From Polynucleobacter sp. AP-Latsch-80-C2 (lineage in GTDB: Bacteria > Pseudomonadota > Gammaproteobacteria > Burkholderiales > Burkholderiaceae), in contig NZ_JACVOY010000002.1 of NCBI RefSeq assembly GCF_018882185.1, positions 62,001 to 126,000 on the forward strand: 64,000 bases of DNA. Reading direction: 5' to 3'. The notes beneath the pieces are model-generated. The model was given only the letters and a program-made list of their open reading frames with translations. It searched no databases and was not told the DNA's origin. Position 1 is the stretch's first letter, and every line of letters starts with the position of its first letter. Positions 12,284 to 24,856 of the stretch are shown here, piece by piece. The translations under genes and the position numbers were made by a program.

Positions 12284-12661
12284 TTACTTGAGTTCTGCTT
12301 TGGCGCCAGCTTCTTCAAGCTTCTTCTTAGCTTCTTCAGCAGTTTTCTTGTCAACAGCTTCTTTGATTGGCTTCGGTGCACCGTCAACCAAGTCCTTAGC
12401 TTCTTTCAAGCCAAGACCAGTAATTTCGCGAACTGCCTTAATTACTGAAACCTTGTTTGCGCCAGCTTCGAGCAAGTTAACAGTGAATTCTGTTTGCTCT
12501 TCAGCAGCAGCACCGCCACCACCAGCACCAGCAGGACCAGCAACAGCCATCGCTGCAGCTGAAACGCCAAACTTCTCTTCGAACGCTTTAACCAAGTCGT
12601 TCAAATCCATAACGGACATGCTACCTACTGCTTCAATGATTTCTTCTTTAGTAATCGCCAT
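12284..12661 (-). CDS. rplL: Large-subunit ribosomal protein bL12 (L7/L12)
   Basis: Stalk protein that recruits translation factors, 125 residues. The N-terminal dimerisation domain (about 1-35) is followed by an Ala/Gly-rich hinge (about 36-53, with [11 protein letters not shown]) and the C-terminal domain ending in [13 protein letters not shown]. It starts with MAITKEEII after a GGAG ribosome site and lies 36 bases downstream of rplJ. The product normally forms dimers on the C-terminal helix of L10, the gene immediately upstream. Confidence 0.98.
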   Translation of the reverse strand: MAITKEEIIEAVGSMSVMDLNDLVKAFEEKFGVSAAAMAVAGPAGAGGGGAAAEEQTEFTVNLLEAGANKVSVIKAVREITGLGLKEAKDLVDGAPKPIKEAVDKKTAEEAKKKLEEAGAKAELK

Positions 12662-12697
12662 TTTTAGCTCCTAATACTTAAATAGTTAATCTGTCGC

Positions 12698-13336
12698 TTA
12701 TTCAGCGGCAGGGGTTTCGTTTGCTTCTGTTCCAGCTTCTGGGGCTGCGGCTGCAGGCTCAGCGGCTGCTTCTGGAGCGGCGGCTTCAGCAACAACTTCT
12801 GCTGGGGCTGCTGCTTCAACTGCAGGCGCTGCTACAGGAGCGGGCGCTCCTTCTGCCTTTTGTGCTGCTACTGCGCCCAATACGCGAGCCATCGCAGAAA
12901 CAGGTGCCAACATCACACCTAACAACTGAGATAACAACTCGTCGCGGCTTGGAATTGTTGCGAGGGCTTTTACGCCTGCAACGTCTAACAACTTGCCGTT
13001 ATATAAGCCAGCTTTAATGACTAGCAAATCTTGAGTCTTAGCAAAACTCTGCAATACTTTTGCCGAAGCAATCGGATCAGCAGAGATGCCGTAAATCAAG
13101 GGGCCAACCATCGAATCAGCAAGAGGCTCAAACTGTGTGCCTTGTGCAGCACGGCGTGCCAATGTGTTCTTCAAAACGCGAAGATATACACCTTGGTCAC
13201 GTGCGCTAGCACGTAGCTTTGTCAACTGCTCTACTGGAATACCACGGTATTCAGCGAGCACGACAGTTTGGGCTCCAGCCAATTGAGCGCCGACATCAGC
13301 AACAATCGCTTTTTTGTCTTGTACATTCAAAGGCAC
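12698..13336 (-). CDS. rplJ: Large-subunit ribosomal protein uL10 with extended tail
   Basis: Base of the ribosomal stalk; anchors L7/L12 dimers and autoregulates the rplJL operon. Residues 1-160 are a normal L10 ([12 protein letters not shown] at the start, L12-binding helix at about 133-160). Residues 161-212 are an added Ala/Glu/Pro-rich tail; E. coli L10 is only 165 residues. The start is GTG at 13336 with a GGAG ribosome site. The reading frame is clean up to the TAA stop, so the tail is not a sequencing frameshift of a shorter end. It lies 236 bases downstream of rplA across the L10 leader. Confidence 0.96.
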   Translation of the reverse strand: MPLNVQDKKAIVADVGAQLAGAQTVVLAEYRGIPVEQLTKLRASARDQGVYLRVLKNTLARRAAQGTQFEPLADSMVGPLIYGISADPIASAKVLQSFAKTQDLLVIKAGLYNGKLLDVAGVKALATIPSRDELLSQLLGVMLAPVSAMARVLGAVAAQKAEGAPAPVAAPAVEAAAPAEVVAEAAAPEAAAEPAAAAPEAGTEANETPAAE

Positions 13337-13344
13337 GGTTTAAC

Positions 13345-13572
13345 TCCATAAAAACCAACTGTTTCCAGTTGGGGTTACACACCAGCGTCTGATCATTTGT
13401 TCACAAAGTTCTTGTGAAAATCTTTTCAGGGTCGCCATCTGCGCTGGCTATTACTTTCGTAACGATTAAGAATTAACTCTTTACAAGCAACTAATTCACC
13501 AACGGTCTTTGATGTTCGACTCTCACTCAAAGAGCAGGAGTCGACCCAAAGTTCTTTTTTGTTACAAGCTAA
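13345..13572 (-). promoter_or_regulatory. Leader of rplJ-rplL (L10 leader region)
   Basis: This 230-base non-coding stretch between rplA and rplJ occupies the place where L10 or the L10-L12 complex binds its own mRNA in many bacteria. A clear hairpin CCAACTG-tttc-CAGTTGG lies 13 bases upstream of the rplJ start codon, close to its ribosome site. A second arm pair is suggested by GTCGA/TCGAC (around 13517 and 13541). I did not derive the full consensus fold, so assignment to the L10 leader family rests mostly on position. Confidence 0.55.
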
Positions 13573-14274
13573 TTAAGCTGCAGCCTGTAACGATGCTTGG
13601 TCAACACGTACGCCTGCACCCATGGTGCTGCTTACGGCAACCTTCTTTAAATAAATGCCCTTAGATGCAGGAGGTTTTGCTTTATTCAAAGCCTCAAGCA
13701 ATGCGAGCAAGTTGGATTTCAAAGCGGTTGGCTCGAATGAACGGCGGCCAATGCTTGCATGCACGATACCGGCTTTGTCCACACGGAACTGAACTTGACC
13801 TGCTTTTGCATTCTTAACTGCAGTAGCAACGTCAGGAGTAACGGTTCCAACTTTTGGGTTCGGCATCAAACCACGTGGGCCCAATACTTGACCTAAAGTA
13901 CCAACAATTTTCATTGTGTCTGGAGATGCGATCAAAATATCAAAATCAATTTTGCCGCCTTTAATTTGCTCAGCAAGATCTTCCATGCCAACGATTTCTG
14001 CGCCAGCAGCTTTAGCTTGTTCAGCCTTCTCGCCTTGAGCAAAAACAGCTACACGAACATGCTTACCTGTACCAGCTGGGAGCACTACTGCGCCACGCAC
14101 AACTTGGTCAGATTTCTTAGCATCAATACCCAACTGAACAGCAACGTCGATAGACTCATCGAACTTTGCAGTTGCACACTCTTTAACGAGGTTCAATGCA
14201 TCGTCTAATGAATAGAATTTATTGCGATCAACTTTAGATTGAATTGCTTTAACGCGTTTAGATAACTTAGTCAT
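13573..14274 (-). CDS. rplA: Large-subunit ribosomal protein uL1
   Basis: Forms the L1 stalk, which helps move deacylated tRNA out of the E site; in many bacteria it also represses the rplKA mRNA. 233 residues, the usual length. The signature [14 protein letters not shown] is present near residue 130, and the N-terminus [15 protein letters not shown] is typical. The ATG at 14274 is two bases after the rplK stop, so the two genes are translationally coupled. Confidence 0.98.
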   Translation of the reverse strand: MTKLSKRVKAIQSKVDRNKFYSLDDALNLVKECATAKFDESIDVAVQLGIDAKKSDQVVRGAVVLPAGTGKHVRVAVFAQGEKAEQAKAAGAEIVGMEDLAEQIKGGKIDFDILIASPDTMKIVGTLGQVLGPRGLMPNPKVGTVTPDVATAVKNAKAGQVQFRVDKAGIVHASIGRRSFEPTALKSNLLALLEALNKAKPPASKGIYLKKVAVSSTMGAGVRVDQASLQAAA

Positions 14275-14276
14275 GA

Positions 14277-14708
14277 TTAGAGACCTTCCACAGTGATGCC
14301 CATGGAACGGGCGCTACCAGCGATTGTTCTAACAGCTGCGTCCATATCGGCCGCTGTCAAATCTGGCATTTTTGCTTTAGCGATTTCTTCCGCTTGAGCA
14401 CGTGTAATTTTTCCTACCTTATCGGTATGGGGACGTGGTGATCCTTTTTCGATCTTCGCGGCCTTCTTAATCATGATGGTTGCTGGAGGAGTCTTCATGA
14501 TGAATGTGAAGCTCTTATCAGCGAACGCTGTAATCACGACTGGAATTGGCAGGCCTGGCTCCATGCTCTGAGTTTGAGCATTGAACGCCTTACAGAATTC
14601 CATAATGTTAAGGCCGCGTTGACCCAAAGCTGGACCTACGGGTGGTGATGGATTTGCTTTACCTGCAGGGATCTGCAGTTTAATAAAGCCAATAATCTTC
14701 TTTGCCAT
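14277..14708 (-). CDS. rplK: Large-subunit ribosomal protein uL11
   Basis: Component of the GTPase-associated centre, binding 23S rRNA at the thiostrepton site; 143 residues. The N-terminus [20 protein letters not shown], with the proline-rich hinge and [20 protein letters not shown] following it, is characteristic. A strong AAGGAG ribosome site precedes the ATG. There is a 166-base spacer to nusG in which I could not identify a convincing promoter. Confidence 0.98.
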   Translation of the reverse strand: MAKKIIGFIKLQIPAGKANPSPPVGPALGQRGLNIMEFCKAFNAQTQSMEPGLPIPVVITAFADKSFTFIMKTPPATIMIKKAAKIEKGSPRPHTDKVGKITRAQAEEIAKAKMPDLTAADMDAAVRTIAGSARSMGITVEGL

Positions 14709-14874
14709 GTGTGCTCCTTAAAGCGCGCCTAACCTCAATAGGAAAGACCGCTGTTGAGTAAACGCTTCGCTAGTTTTTGGCTTTCTAGCTCCGCTCCTCG
14801 GTTAATTACAAAAACTAAATAACCACCTAAAACTACTAACTGCTGCACTGCAAAACTGGACTAAGTCCTTGTTT

Positions 14875-15447
14875 TTACATCTTTTCTACTTGACCGAACT
14901 CCAGCTCAACTGGGGTACCGCGGCCAAAAATTGTAACAGAAACGCGCAATCTTGACTTCTCATAATTGACTTCTTCGATATTTCCGTTGAAATCAACAAA
15001 TGGGCCTTCTTTAACGCGTACGATCTCACCAACCTCAAATAGGGTCTTCGGCTTCGGTTTATCCACCCCAGCCTGCATTTGATCCATGATTTTGGCTACT
15101 TCAGCCGTCGAGATTGGGCTTGGGCGGTTACGAACACCACCTACGAAACCCGTCACTTTTGGCGTATTTTTCACCAAATGCCAGCTCTCATCGGTCATTT
15201 CCATTTCAATCAGGACATATCCCGGGAAGAAACGACGCTCAGAGACTGATTTTGTGCCGGATTTGATCTCAACAACCTCTTCGGAAGGGACCAAAATACG
15301 ACCAAACTTTTCTGGCATGCCAGAACGAGCAATTCGCTCTTCAAGCCCTTTTTTCACACTTTTTTCCATTCCGGAATAAGCATGAATAACATACCAGCGC
15401 ATATTGCCAGTTGCTTGTGGGTTTACGGCCAATTCAGAATCAATCAT
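14875..15447 (-). CDS. nusG: Transcription antitermination/termination factor NusG
   Basis: Binds RNA polymerase, reduces pausing and couples it to Rho or to the ribosome. 190 residues: the NGN domain starts at [15 protein letters not shown] (residue ~17), includes [14 protein letters not shown], and is followed by the KOW domain [21 protein letters not shown]. The first 15 residues are a variable extension normal for Burkholderiales. The start lies nine bases after the secE stop, and the pair is part of the secE-nusG-rplKAJL-rpoBC string. Confidence 0.98.
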   Translation of the reverse strand: MIDSELAVNPQATGNMRWYVIHAYSGMEKSVKKGLEERIARSGMPEKFGRILVPSEEVVEIKSGTKSVSERRFFPGYVLIEMEMTDESWHLVKNTPKVTGFVGGVRNRPSPISTAEVAKIMDQMQAGVDKPKPKTLFEVGEIVRVKEGPFVDFNGNIEEVNYEKSRLRVSVTIFGRGTPVELEFGQVEKM

Positions 15448-15456
15448 TTTTCTTAC

Positions 15457-15834
15457 TCACTTCCAGCCTAGTAGCACTGAAAAAACTAGCCATTCAATTA
15501 ATTTGTCTGCAAGCCATAAAAATAAGGACATGATCAGAACAAAGCCAAATACGACTAGAGTCATTTGGGTTGTCTCTTTACGAGTTGGCCAAACAACCTT
15601 TTTTACTTCATACCAAGAATCTTTTGCATAGGCAATGAAACGACGCCCATCCGGTGAAATTGCCACAATCATCACTGCAGCTGCAATGCCGCCAAACAAA
15701 ACTGCTAAGCGCACCAATAAAGATTGGTTGACCAGCGTGTAATAAAGCACTAACGCTGCAACGACAATTAAAGCAGCGAGTACGGATACCCAGCTACTTT
15801 TTTCTTCAGAGTGACTTGCTGTTTGTTGAGACAT
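15457..15834 (-). CDS. secE: Protein translocase subunit SecE
   Basis: Inner-membrane clamp of the SecYEG channel, 125 residues. Three predicted membrane helices are visible (about 15-35, 40-65 and 95-120), as in the long proteobacterial SecE. The cytoplasmic amphipathic segment WYEVKKVVWPTRKETTQ before the last helix is the family signature. The gene lies 20 bases downstream of tRNA-Trp and nine bases upstream of nusG. Confidence 0.97.
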   Translation of the reverse strand: MSQQTASHSEEKSSWVSVLAALIVVAALVLYYTLVNQSLLVRLAVLFGGIAAAVMIVAISPDGRRFIAYAKDSWYEVKKVVWPTRKETTQMTLVVFGFVLIMSLFLWLADKLIEWLVFSVLLGWK

Positions 15835-15854
15835 ATAACTTTCAGTTCAAATCG

Positions 15855-15930
15855 TGGCAGGGGCGGAGGGCATCGAACCCCCAACCTTTGGTTTTGGAGA
15901 CCAACGCTCTGCCAATTGAGCTACACCCCT
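15855..15930 (-). tRNA. tRNA-Trp (anticodon CCA)
   Basis: A 76-base cloverleaf with acceptor AGGGGTG/CGCCCCT, anticodon loop CTCCAAA and an encoded 3' CCA. It lies between tuf and secE, the conserved proteobacterial position. Confidence 0.97.
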
Positions 15931-15944
15931 TTATAAAAAACTAC

Positions 15945-17135
15945 TTAAGCCAAAATCTTTGCAACCACGCCGGCGCCAACAGTACGGCCACCTTCACGGA
16001 TCGCAAAACGTAAACCTTCTTCCATCGCGATTGGTGCGATGAGTTTTACGGTAATTGTGACGTTATCACCAGGCATCACCATTTCTTTGTCTTTTGGCAA
16101 CTCGATTGAACCCGTTACGTCCGTTGTACGGAAGTAAAACTGTGGACGATAGTTGTTAAAGAATGGTGTATGACGACCACCTTCATCTTTACCCAAGATG
16201 TAAACCTCGGCTGTAAAGTGAGTATGTGGGGTGATTGAACCTGGCTTAGCCAATACTTGGCCACGCTCAACTTCTTCACGTTTTGTACCGCGCAATAAGA
16301 TACCAACGTTATCGCCTGCTTGACCTTGGTCGAGCAATTTGCGGAACATTTCAACACCAGTACAAGTGGTCTTGAGTGTTGGCTTGATACCAATAATTTC
16401 AATCTCTTCACCAACCTTAACGATACCGCGCTCGATACGACCTGTAACAACAGTACCGCGACCAGAGATAGAGAACACGTCCTCTACTGGCATCAAGAAC
16501 GCACCGTCAATAGCACGCTCTGGAGTTGGGATGTAGGTATCTAAAGCTTCAGCCAATTTCATGATGGCTTCTTTACCCATTGGGCCTTCGTCGCCTTCTA
16601 AAGCTAACTTAGCAGAACCTTGAATGATTGGTGTGTCATCGCCTGGGAAGTCGTATTTAGATAGAAGTTCACGAACTTCCATTTCTACGAGTTCTAACAA
16701 TTCAGCGTCATCAACCATGTCGCACTTGTTCAAGAAAACAACGATGTAAGGAACACCAACTTGGCGTGCCAAGAGGATGTGCTCACGAGTTTGTGGCATT
16801 GGGCCGTCAGCAGCAGAGCAAACTAAAATTGCGCCGTCCATCTGAGCAGCACCAGTAATCATGTTCTTAACGTAGTCAGCATGTCCTGGGCAATCGACGT
16901 GAGCGTAGTGACGGTTTGCTGTCTCGTACTCAACGTGCGCTGTATTAATCGTAATACCGCGTGCTTTTTCTTCAGGAGCAGCATCGATCTGATCGTATGC
17001 TTTAGCTTCGCCACCGAATGCTTTTGAAAGCACGGTTGCAATTGCTGCTGTCAAAGTCGTTTTACCGTGGTCAACGTGACCGATGGTGCCTACGTTTACG
17101 TGCGGTTTTGTCCGCTCGAATTTTTCTTTTGCCAT
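15945..17135 (-). CDS. tuf: Elongation factor Tu, second copy (complete)
   Basis: Delivers aminoacyl-tRNA to the ribosome as a GTP complex. 396 residues, full length: GHVDHGKT near residue 18, DCPGHADY near 81, NKCDMVDD near 136 and the C-terminal barrel ending in [11 protein letters not shown]. It sits between the tRNA-Tyr-Gly-Thr cluster and tRNA-Trp-secE, the classical tufB context. Its first 336 bases (including four upstream of the ATG) match the first copy exactly, so the two genes probably encode near-identical proteins. Confidence 0.98.
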   Translation of the reverse strand: MAKEKFERTKPHVNVGTIGHVDHGKTTLTAAIATVLSKAFGGEAKAYDQIDAAPEEKARGITINTAHVEYETANRHYAHVDCPGHADYVKNMITGAAQMDGAILVCSAADGPMPQTREHILLARQVGVPYIVVFLNKCDMVDDAELLELVEMEVRELLSKYDFPGDDTPIIQGSAKLALEGDEGPMGKEAIMKLAEALDTYIPTPERAIDGAFLMPVEDVFSISGRGTVVTGRIERGIVKVGEEIEIIGIKPTLKTTCTGVEMFRKLLDQGQAGDNVGILLRGTKREEVERGQVLAKPGSITPHTHFTAEVYILGKDEGGRHTPFFNNYRPQFYFRTTDVTGSIELPKDKEMVMPGDNVTITVKLIAPIAMEEGLRFAIREGGRTVGAGVVAKILA

Positions 17136-17198
17136 TTTTAATCTGCCTTTAGTTAACTCTTAAACCAAACACGAAATACACAATTAATAAATCAAACA

Positions 17199-17273
<75 letters not shown>

Positions 17274-17291
17274 GAAATCACAAACAAATTC

Positions 17292-17365
17292 TGGAGCGGG
17301 ATAAGAGAATCGAACTCTTGACCGAAGATTGGAAATCTGCTGTTTTACCATTAAACTAATCCCGC
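17292..17365 (-). tRNA. tRNA-Gly (anticodon TCC)
   Basis: A 74-base cloverleaf with acceptor GCGGGAT/ATCCCGC, anticodon loop TTTCCAA and an encoded CCA. The anticodon stem GCAGA/TCTTC has one C-T mismatch at the 28-42 pair; the rest is regular. Confidence 0.95.
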
Positions 17366-17370
17366 ACATC

Positions 17371-17455
17371 TGGTGGAGGGGGTAGGATTCGAACCTACGT
17401 AGGCATAGCCAACAGATTTACAGTCTGCCTCCTTTAGCCGCTCGGACACCCCTCC
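17371..17455 (-). tRNA. tRNA-Tyr (anticodon GTA)
   Basis: An 85-base type II tRNA with a long variable arm, acceptor GGAGGGG/CCCCTCC, anticodon loop CTGTAAA and an encoded CCA. It is the first gene of the tRNA-Tyr-Gly-Thr-tuf unit. Confidence 0.97.
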
Positions 17456-17466
17456 GCGAACCCAAT

Positions 17467-17495
17467 ATTCTGACTCCAAATGGAGTTTCTGTCAA
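17467..17495 (-). promoter_or_regulatory. Sigma70-type promoter for the tRNA-Tyr-Gly-Thr-tuf unit
   Basis: The minus strand shows a perfect -35 TTGACA (17490-17495), a 17-base spacer and a -10 CAGAAT (17467-17472, 4 of 6). It lies between the rRNA operon terminator and tRNA-Tyr, giving the downstream genes a promoter of their own. Confidence 0.55.
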
Positions 17496-17519
17496 TCACT
17501 CTAAACGCTTTGCACAAGT

Positions 17520-17550
17520 AAAAACGCCCAGACCTAAAAGGGTCTGGGCG
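17520..17550 (-). terminator. Rho-independent terminator of the rRNA operon
   Basis: A perfect 10-bp stem, CGCCCAGACC (17525-17534) with GGTCTGGGCG (17541-17550), around a six-base loop. On the minus strand it is followed by five T. It lies just downstream of 5S rRNA. Confidence 0.9.
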
Positions 17551-17560
17551 TCGCATTGGT

Positions 17561-17675
17561 GCCCGGCAGTTACCTACTTTCACACGGGTAATCCGCACTA
17601 TCATCGGCGTAGAATCGTTTCACTGTCCTGTTCGGGATGGGAAGGAGTGGTTCCAATTCGCTATGGTCACCGGGC
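17561..17675 (-). rRNA. rrf: 5S ribosomal RNA
   Basis: About 115 bases with complementary ends (GCCCGGTGACC at the 5' side and GTAACTGCCGGGC at the 3' side) and the conserved internal CCCATCCCGAACAG segment. It is the last gene of the rRNA operon. End positions are approximate to a few bases. Confidence 0.95.
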
Positions 17676-17781
17676 GTAGAGGGTCGAGTTGCTGATAAAT
17701 CAACAACTCTATTTGAGTAAGCATGTAATAAGGATGCAGATTAAATCCGGCAAACATCCAACACAATAGTGCTGGTTATAG

Positions 17782-20652
<2,871 letters not shown>

Positions 20653-20920
20653 CCTATAACGAGCACCATTGCTAGTACCTGTTACAGGTTTACTTCTACT
20701 TCTGACATGTTTGCCGTAATCCAAACTGTAAGTACTTTGTTAAGAACTTGGTAAAACTCGTTTGTATTACTGATTGATGATTCAATCTTTACCCTTATTA
20801 CATTGTCAAATGTCCTCTCAAAGAAACATTTGACACTTTGCTTACTCAAATTTTTAAAGAACAGCCATAAATGGCAAAACTAAACAATCGTTAGATCGCT
20901 TAGTTTTGACATTTAGATGA
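20653..20920 (-). other. Internal spacer between tRNA-Ala and 23S rRNA
   Basis: A non-coding rRNA spacer. It holds a boxA-like element (about 20849-20865, minus-strand TGTTCTTTAAAAATTTG) and, next to it, a perfect 10-bp inverted repeat TGTCAAATGT (20804-20813) / ACATTTGACA (20826-20835) with a 12-base loop. Together these look like the boxA plus stem arrangement of rRNA antitermination or a processing site. Confidence 0.7.
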
Positions 20921-20996
20921 TGGTGGAGGATGACGGGATCGAACCGACGACCCCCTGCTTGCAAAGCAGGTGCTCTCCCAGCTGAGCTAATCCCCC
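20921..20996 (-). tRNA. tRNA-Ala (anticodon TGC)
   Basis: A 76-base cloverleaf in the 16S-23S spacer with acceptor GGGGGAT, anticodon loop TTTGCAA and an encoded CCA. Confidence 0.97.
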
Positions 20997-21026
20997 AACG
21001 TCCCACTAAGTCTTGTTTCTGGCTGG

Positions 21027-21103
21027 TGGTGGGTCTGGTAGGACTTGAACCTACGACCCCTGCGTTATCAACACAGTGCTCTAACCAGCTGAGCTACAGA
21101 CCC
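21027..21103 (-). tRNA. tRNA-Ile (anticodon GAT)
   Basis: A 77-base cloverleaf in the 16S-23S spacer with acceptor GGGTCTG/CAGACCC, anticodon loop TTGATAA and an encoded CCA. The Ile-Ala order is the common bacterial one. Confidence 0.97.
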
Positions 21104-21159
21104 GTGGCTTTTATTGTCAACCGATAAGTGTGGGCACTATAGCTCCAGCATCTTTTCTC

Positions 21160-22695
<1,536 letters not shown>

Positions 22696-22848
22696 AATTC
22701 CTGTGATCCTTGCGGATCGTCGCACTCATTCAAGAAATTGACTTGGTAATAAAACCAAATCTTTTTACTGTCTATGAGTACTATTTATTTACATCTGTCC
22801 CGAAGGACTGGATGCTTTCACTTAGTACCCACAATTATCGGTTGACTA

Positions 22849-22864
22849 ATTTTTAAAGAGAGCT
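22849..22864 (-). promoter_or_regulatory. boxA-like antitermination site in the 16S leader
   Basis: The minus strand reads GCTCTCTTTAAAAATT about 150 bases upstream of 16S, matching the boxA core CTCTTTA recognised by NusB-S10 in rRNA operons. A second boxA-like copy lies in the 16S-23S spacer. Confidence 0.55.
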
Positions 22865-22906
22865 GACTTGTTTCGTATTTCAAAAAACATTCAGCGGAGA
22901 GGTGAA

Positions 22907-22935
22907 ACTATAGCGCACTTATTTCGGGTCGTCAA
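22907..22935 (-). promoter_or_regulatory. rRNA operon promoter
   Basis: The minus strand has -35 TTGACG (22930-22935), a 17-base spacer and -10 TATAGT (22907-22912), about 210 bases upstream of mature 16S. The DNA further upstream (about 22940-23030) is rich in A and T tracts, as in an UP element. The start point is expected near 22900. Confidence 0.75.
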
Positions 22936-23178
22936 CACCTTTCGTAGTCTTTTTCCTTAAAAAGGCGTAGTTTTTTCTGATCCTTAAAATAAACTCAATG
23001 AAATCAGACAGATAGAAATTAAAAAAATATTTCACTTTTTTTAAAAATTTCAGGGTTTTGGAGCATTTCCATCCTTTTTGCTCTCTAAGCCTTCGTTTTT
23101 AACCCTTCAAATGCAGTATTTTGGCCACACCCTAGGGAAAACCCTGAATTTTTCACCAAACCCTGCTAATATATTGCT
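22936..23178. other. Non-coding region upstream of rrn and the GNAT gene
   Basis: About 240 bases without a gene. It contains A/T tracts next to the rRNA promoter and a short inverted repeat CTTTTT-cctt-AAAAAG near 22949. I found no convincing promoter or ribosome site for the plus-strand acetyltransferase that follows. Confidence 0.5.
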
Positions 23179-23835
23179 ATGCACAATAAATTAGCGAATG
23201 ATCACTTACCTAGCCAGCCCTACACGGCAGGACAGGCGGTCCCTGTACGCGAGCTTCATGCCGGACACAGGGCCGAGATCCTGAATCATTTATTACAACT
23301 AAATGAAGATGATCGCCGCCTCCGATTTGGTACACAAACCCCGGATGAGGTGATTGCCCACTATGTTGAGCACCTAGACTTCAATAAGGACAATGTATTT
23401 GGCGTATTTGATGACGACCTTCGCTTGATTGGTATGGCCCACTTGGCATATTTGCCAGAAACCAAAGGTCAGGCGCGTGCCGCAGAATTTGGCGTTTCAG
23501 TATTGCCAGAAGGGCGCTCGCAAGGGCTTGGAACAGCACTTCTGCAACGCTCTGCCGTGCATTCACGCAATACCCGCATTGAAACCTTGTATGTACATTG
23601 CCTTGCAAATAACAAAGCCATGATGCATCTGGCCCAGAAGGCCGGTATGCGCGTTGAATATGCCTACGGTGATGCTGATGCTTACTTGAAGCTATCGCCT
23701 GCCAGCCCTGCAACCATAGTTGAAGAAGCAGCAAATGAGCAATGGGCTGACTTGGACTACGCAATGAAAGCCAACCTCAAGAAATCTAATCAAGCATGGT
23801 GGTGGTTCTTAGGCAGACCTGGTCTAGCGCGCTAA
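23179..23835 (+). CDS. GNAT-family N-acetyltransferase
   Basis: Transfers an acetyl group from acetyl-CoA to an unknown substrate. 218 residues; the core GNAT fold spans about residues 25-165. The acetyl-CoA pyrophosphate-binding loop is seen as EGRSQGLGTALL near residue 112, and YVHCLANNKAMMHLAQKAG forms the last core strand and helix. About 50 residues at the C-terminus (PATIVEEAANEQW onward) are outside the core. The ATG has no obvious ribosome site. The stop overlaps the stop of the convergent cytochrome gene by three bases. The substrate cannot be told from sequence. Confidence 0.85.
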   Translation: MHNKLANDHLPSQPYTAGQAVPVRELHAGHRAEILNHLLQLNEDDRRLRFGTQTPDEVIAHYVEHLDFNKDNVFGVFDDDLRLIGMAHLAYLPETKGQARAAEFGVSVLPEGRSQGLGTALLQRSAVHSRNTRIETLYVHCLANNKAMMHLAQKAGMRVEYAYGDADAYLKLSPASPATIVEEAANEQWADLDYAMKANLKKSNQAWWWFLGRPGLAR

Positions 23836-24179
23836 TTTGCGCTTGGCGCGCCGCGCAATATCCAACTCGTTAAGAGAGATAAATCAGCGTCGCTTAATTT
23901 GGTATTTGCAGGCATGGGCACAACGCCCCATGAGCCTGCGCCACCTTTCAATATCTTATTTTTTAAAAATGATTGCGCACCGGAATCATTTTTATATTTC
24001 AAAGCAATCGATTCAAAGCTTGGGCCAACAATTTTTTTATTAATTGCATGGCAACCTAAGCAAGCATTTTTTTTCGCAACTGAAAATGCATTCTGATCCT
24101 CGCTAGCTGCATGAGTGGTTTGCAAACAGAAAACCAAAACAACAAAAATTATTTTGGCAAAAATTTGCAGCGCACTCAT
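23832..24179 (-). CDS. Small periplasmic c-type cytochrome
   Basis: 115 residues: a signal peptide (about 1-24, cleavage near TTHA-ASE), then a single class I heme c domain. The heme motif is C40-L-G-C43-H44, and the likely axial methionine is M89 in GVVPMPAN. Size and motifs resemble the c551/c552 electron carriers. It lies 15 bases downstream of the DolP-like lipoprotein gene in the same direction, so the two may be cotranscribed. Its redox partner is unknown. Confidence 0.88.
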   Translation of the reverse strand: MSALQIFAKIIFVVLVFCLQTTHAASEDQNAFSVAKKNACLGCHAINKKIVGPSFESIALKYKNDSGAQSFLKNKILKGGAGSWGVVPMPANTKLSDADLSLLTSWILRGAPSAN

Positions 24180-24194
24180 CAGACTTATTAAAAA

Positions 24195-24839
24195 TTACTG
24201 GAACTTCGGCGGGCTAGAGGGCTGCGCTTCATCAGCCTTACCGGCATTTTCTAAACGTGTTTTTTCTGCATTAGAAATAATGTCAAAGTATGCGTACACA
24301 TCTTTCACGCCATTGGTATTGCTCGCAATTTTTTTAGCTAAGTCTGCTTCACCTTGAGTCAAAATTCCCATCAAATAAACGCTGCTTCCTTCCGCAACAA
24401 TGACCATGGAGTTAGATGGCAGCTGTTGCGTAAAAATCATTTGTGTTTTGATTTTTGACTCGAGATAGGTATCGTTTGCGCGCATGGTGTATGTGCTATT
24501 CGGCCCAATGATGAGCTCATTAAATACAGAGCGTGCATTCTTCATGCCCTTGATATAAGACTCAGCATCGCTTTTGATTGCTGCATCTTTCACCTCACCA
24601 GTTAACAACACCTTCTGATTAAATGAGGTCACGTTAATATGCGCATTGTCACCAAACTTTTTATCAAATGCGCCATTTGCCTCTAGCTCTATACCCTTAT
24701 CAATGGCCTGTACACCGGGCGTACGACGATCAGCCAGCACTGTTGCTGTAGCAGCTACACCGCCTACTGCAATCACCCCGCAGGCGGACAATTGTGAAAC
24801 AGCAATACAGGCGACCAATAACTTACTGAAGTTTTGCAT
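24195..24839 (-). CDS. dolP: BON-domain outer-membrane lipoprotein, DolP-like
   Basis: 214 residues. An N-terminal signal ends in a lipobox, LSAC, with lipid-carrying C20. Two BON domains follow (about 47-115 and 122-195), the architecture of E. coli DolP/YraP, an outer-membrane lipoprotein linked to envelope integrity and BAM function. The C-terminus is a short charged, Pro-rich tail. It lies downstream of the SIS-domain gene, as yraP lies next to diaA in E. coli, which supports the assignment. The exact role here is inferred. Confidence 0.82.
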   Translation of the reverse strand: MQNFSKLLVACIAVSQLSACGVIAVGGVAATATVLADRRTPGVQAIDKGIELEANGAFDKKFGDNAHINVTSFNQKVLLTGEVKDAAIKSDAESYIKGMKNARSVFNELIIGPNSTYTMRANDTYLESKIKTQMIFTQQLPSNSMVIVAEGSSVYLMGILTQGEADLAKKIASNTNGVKDVYAYFDIISNAEKTRLENAGKADEAQPSSPPKFQ

Positions 24840-24856
24840 TTGATACTTTCTAAAAA

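Noticed and set aside
12699..12853. Possible frameshift creating the long L10 end
   Set aside because: The tail reads in frame with strong Ala/Glu/Pro bias up to a stop followed by a normal spacer and the rplL ribosome site, so it looks genuine.
12721..13017. Leu-rich 98-codon frame on the plus strand
   Set aside because: It is the antisense of the Ala/Glu-rich rplJ tail; its repeats are a mirror of that composition.
20804..20835. Terminator in the rRNA spacer
   Set aside because: The stem has no U-run and lies before 23S in the operon, so termination there would be harmful; processing or antitermination fits better.
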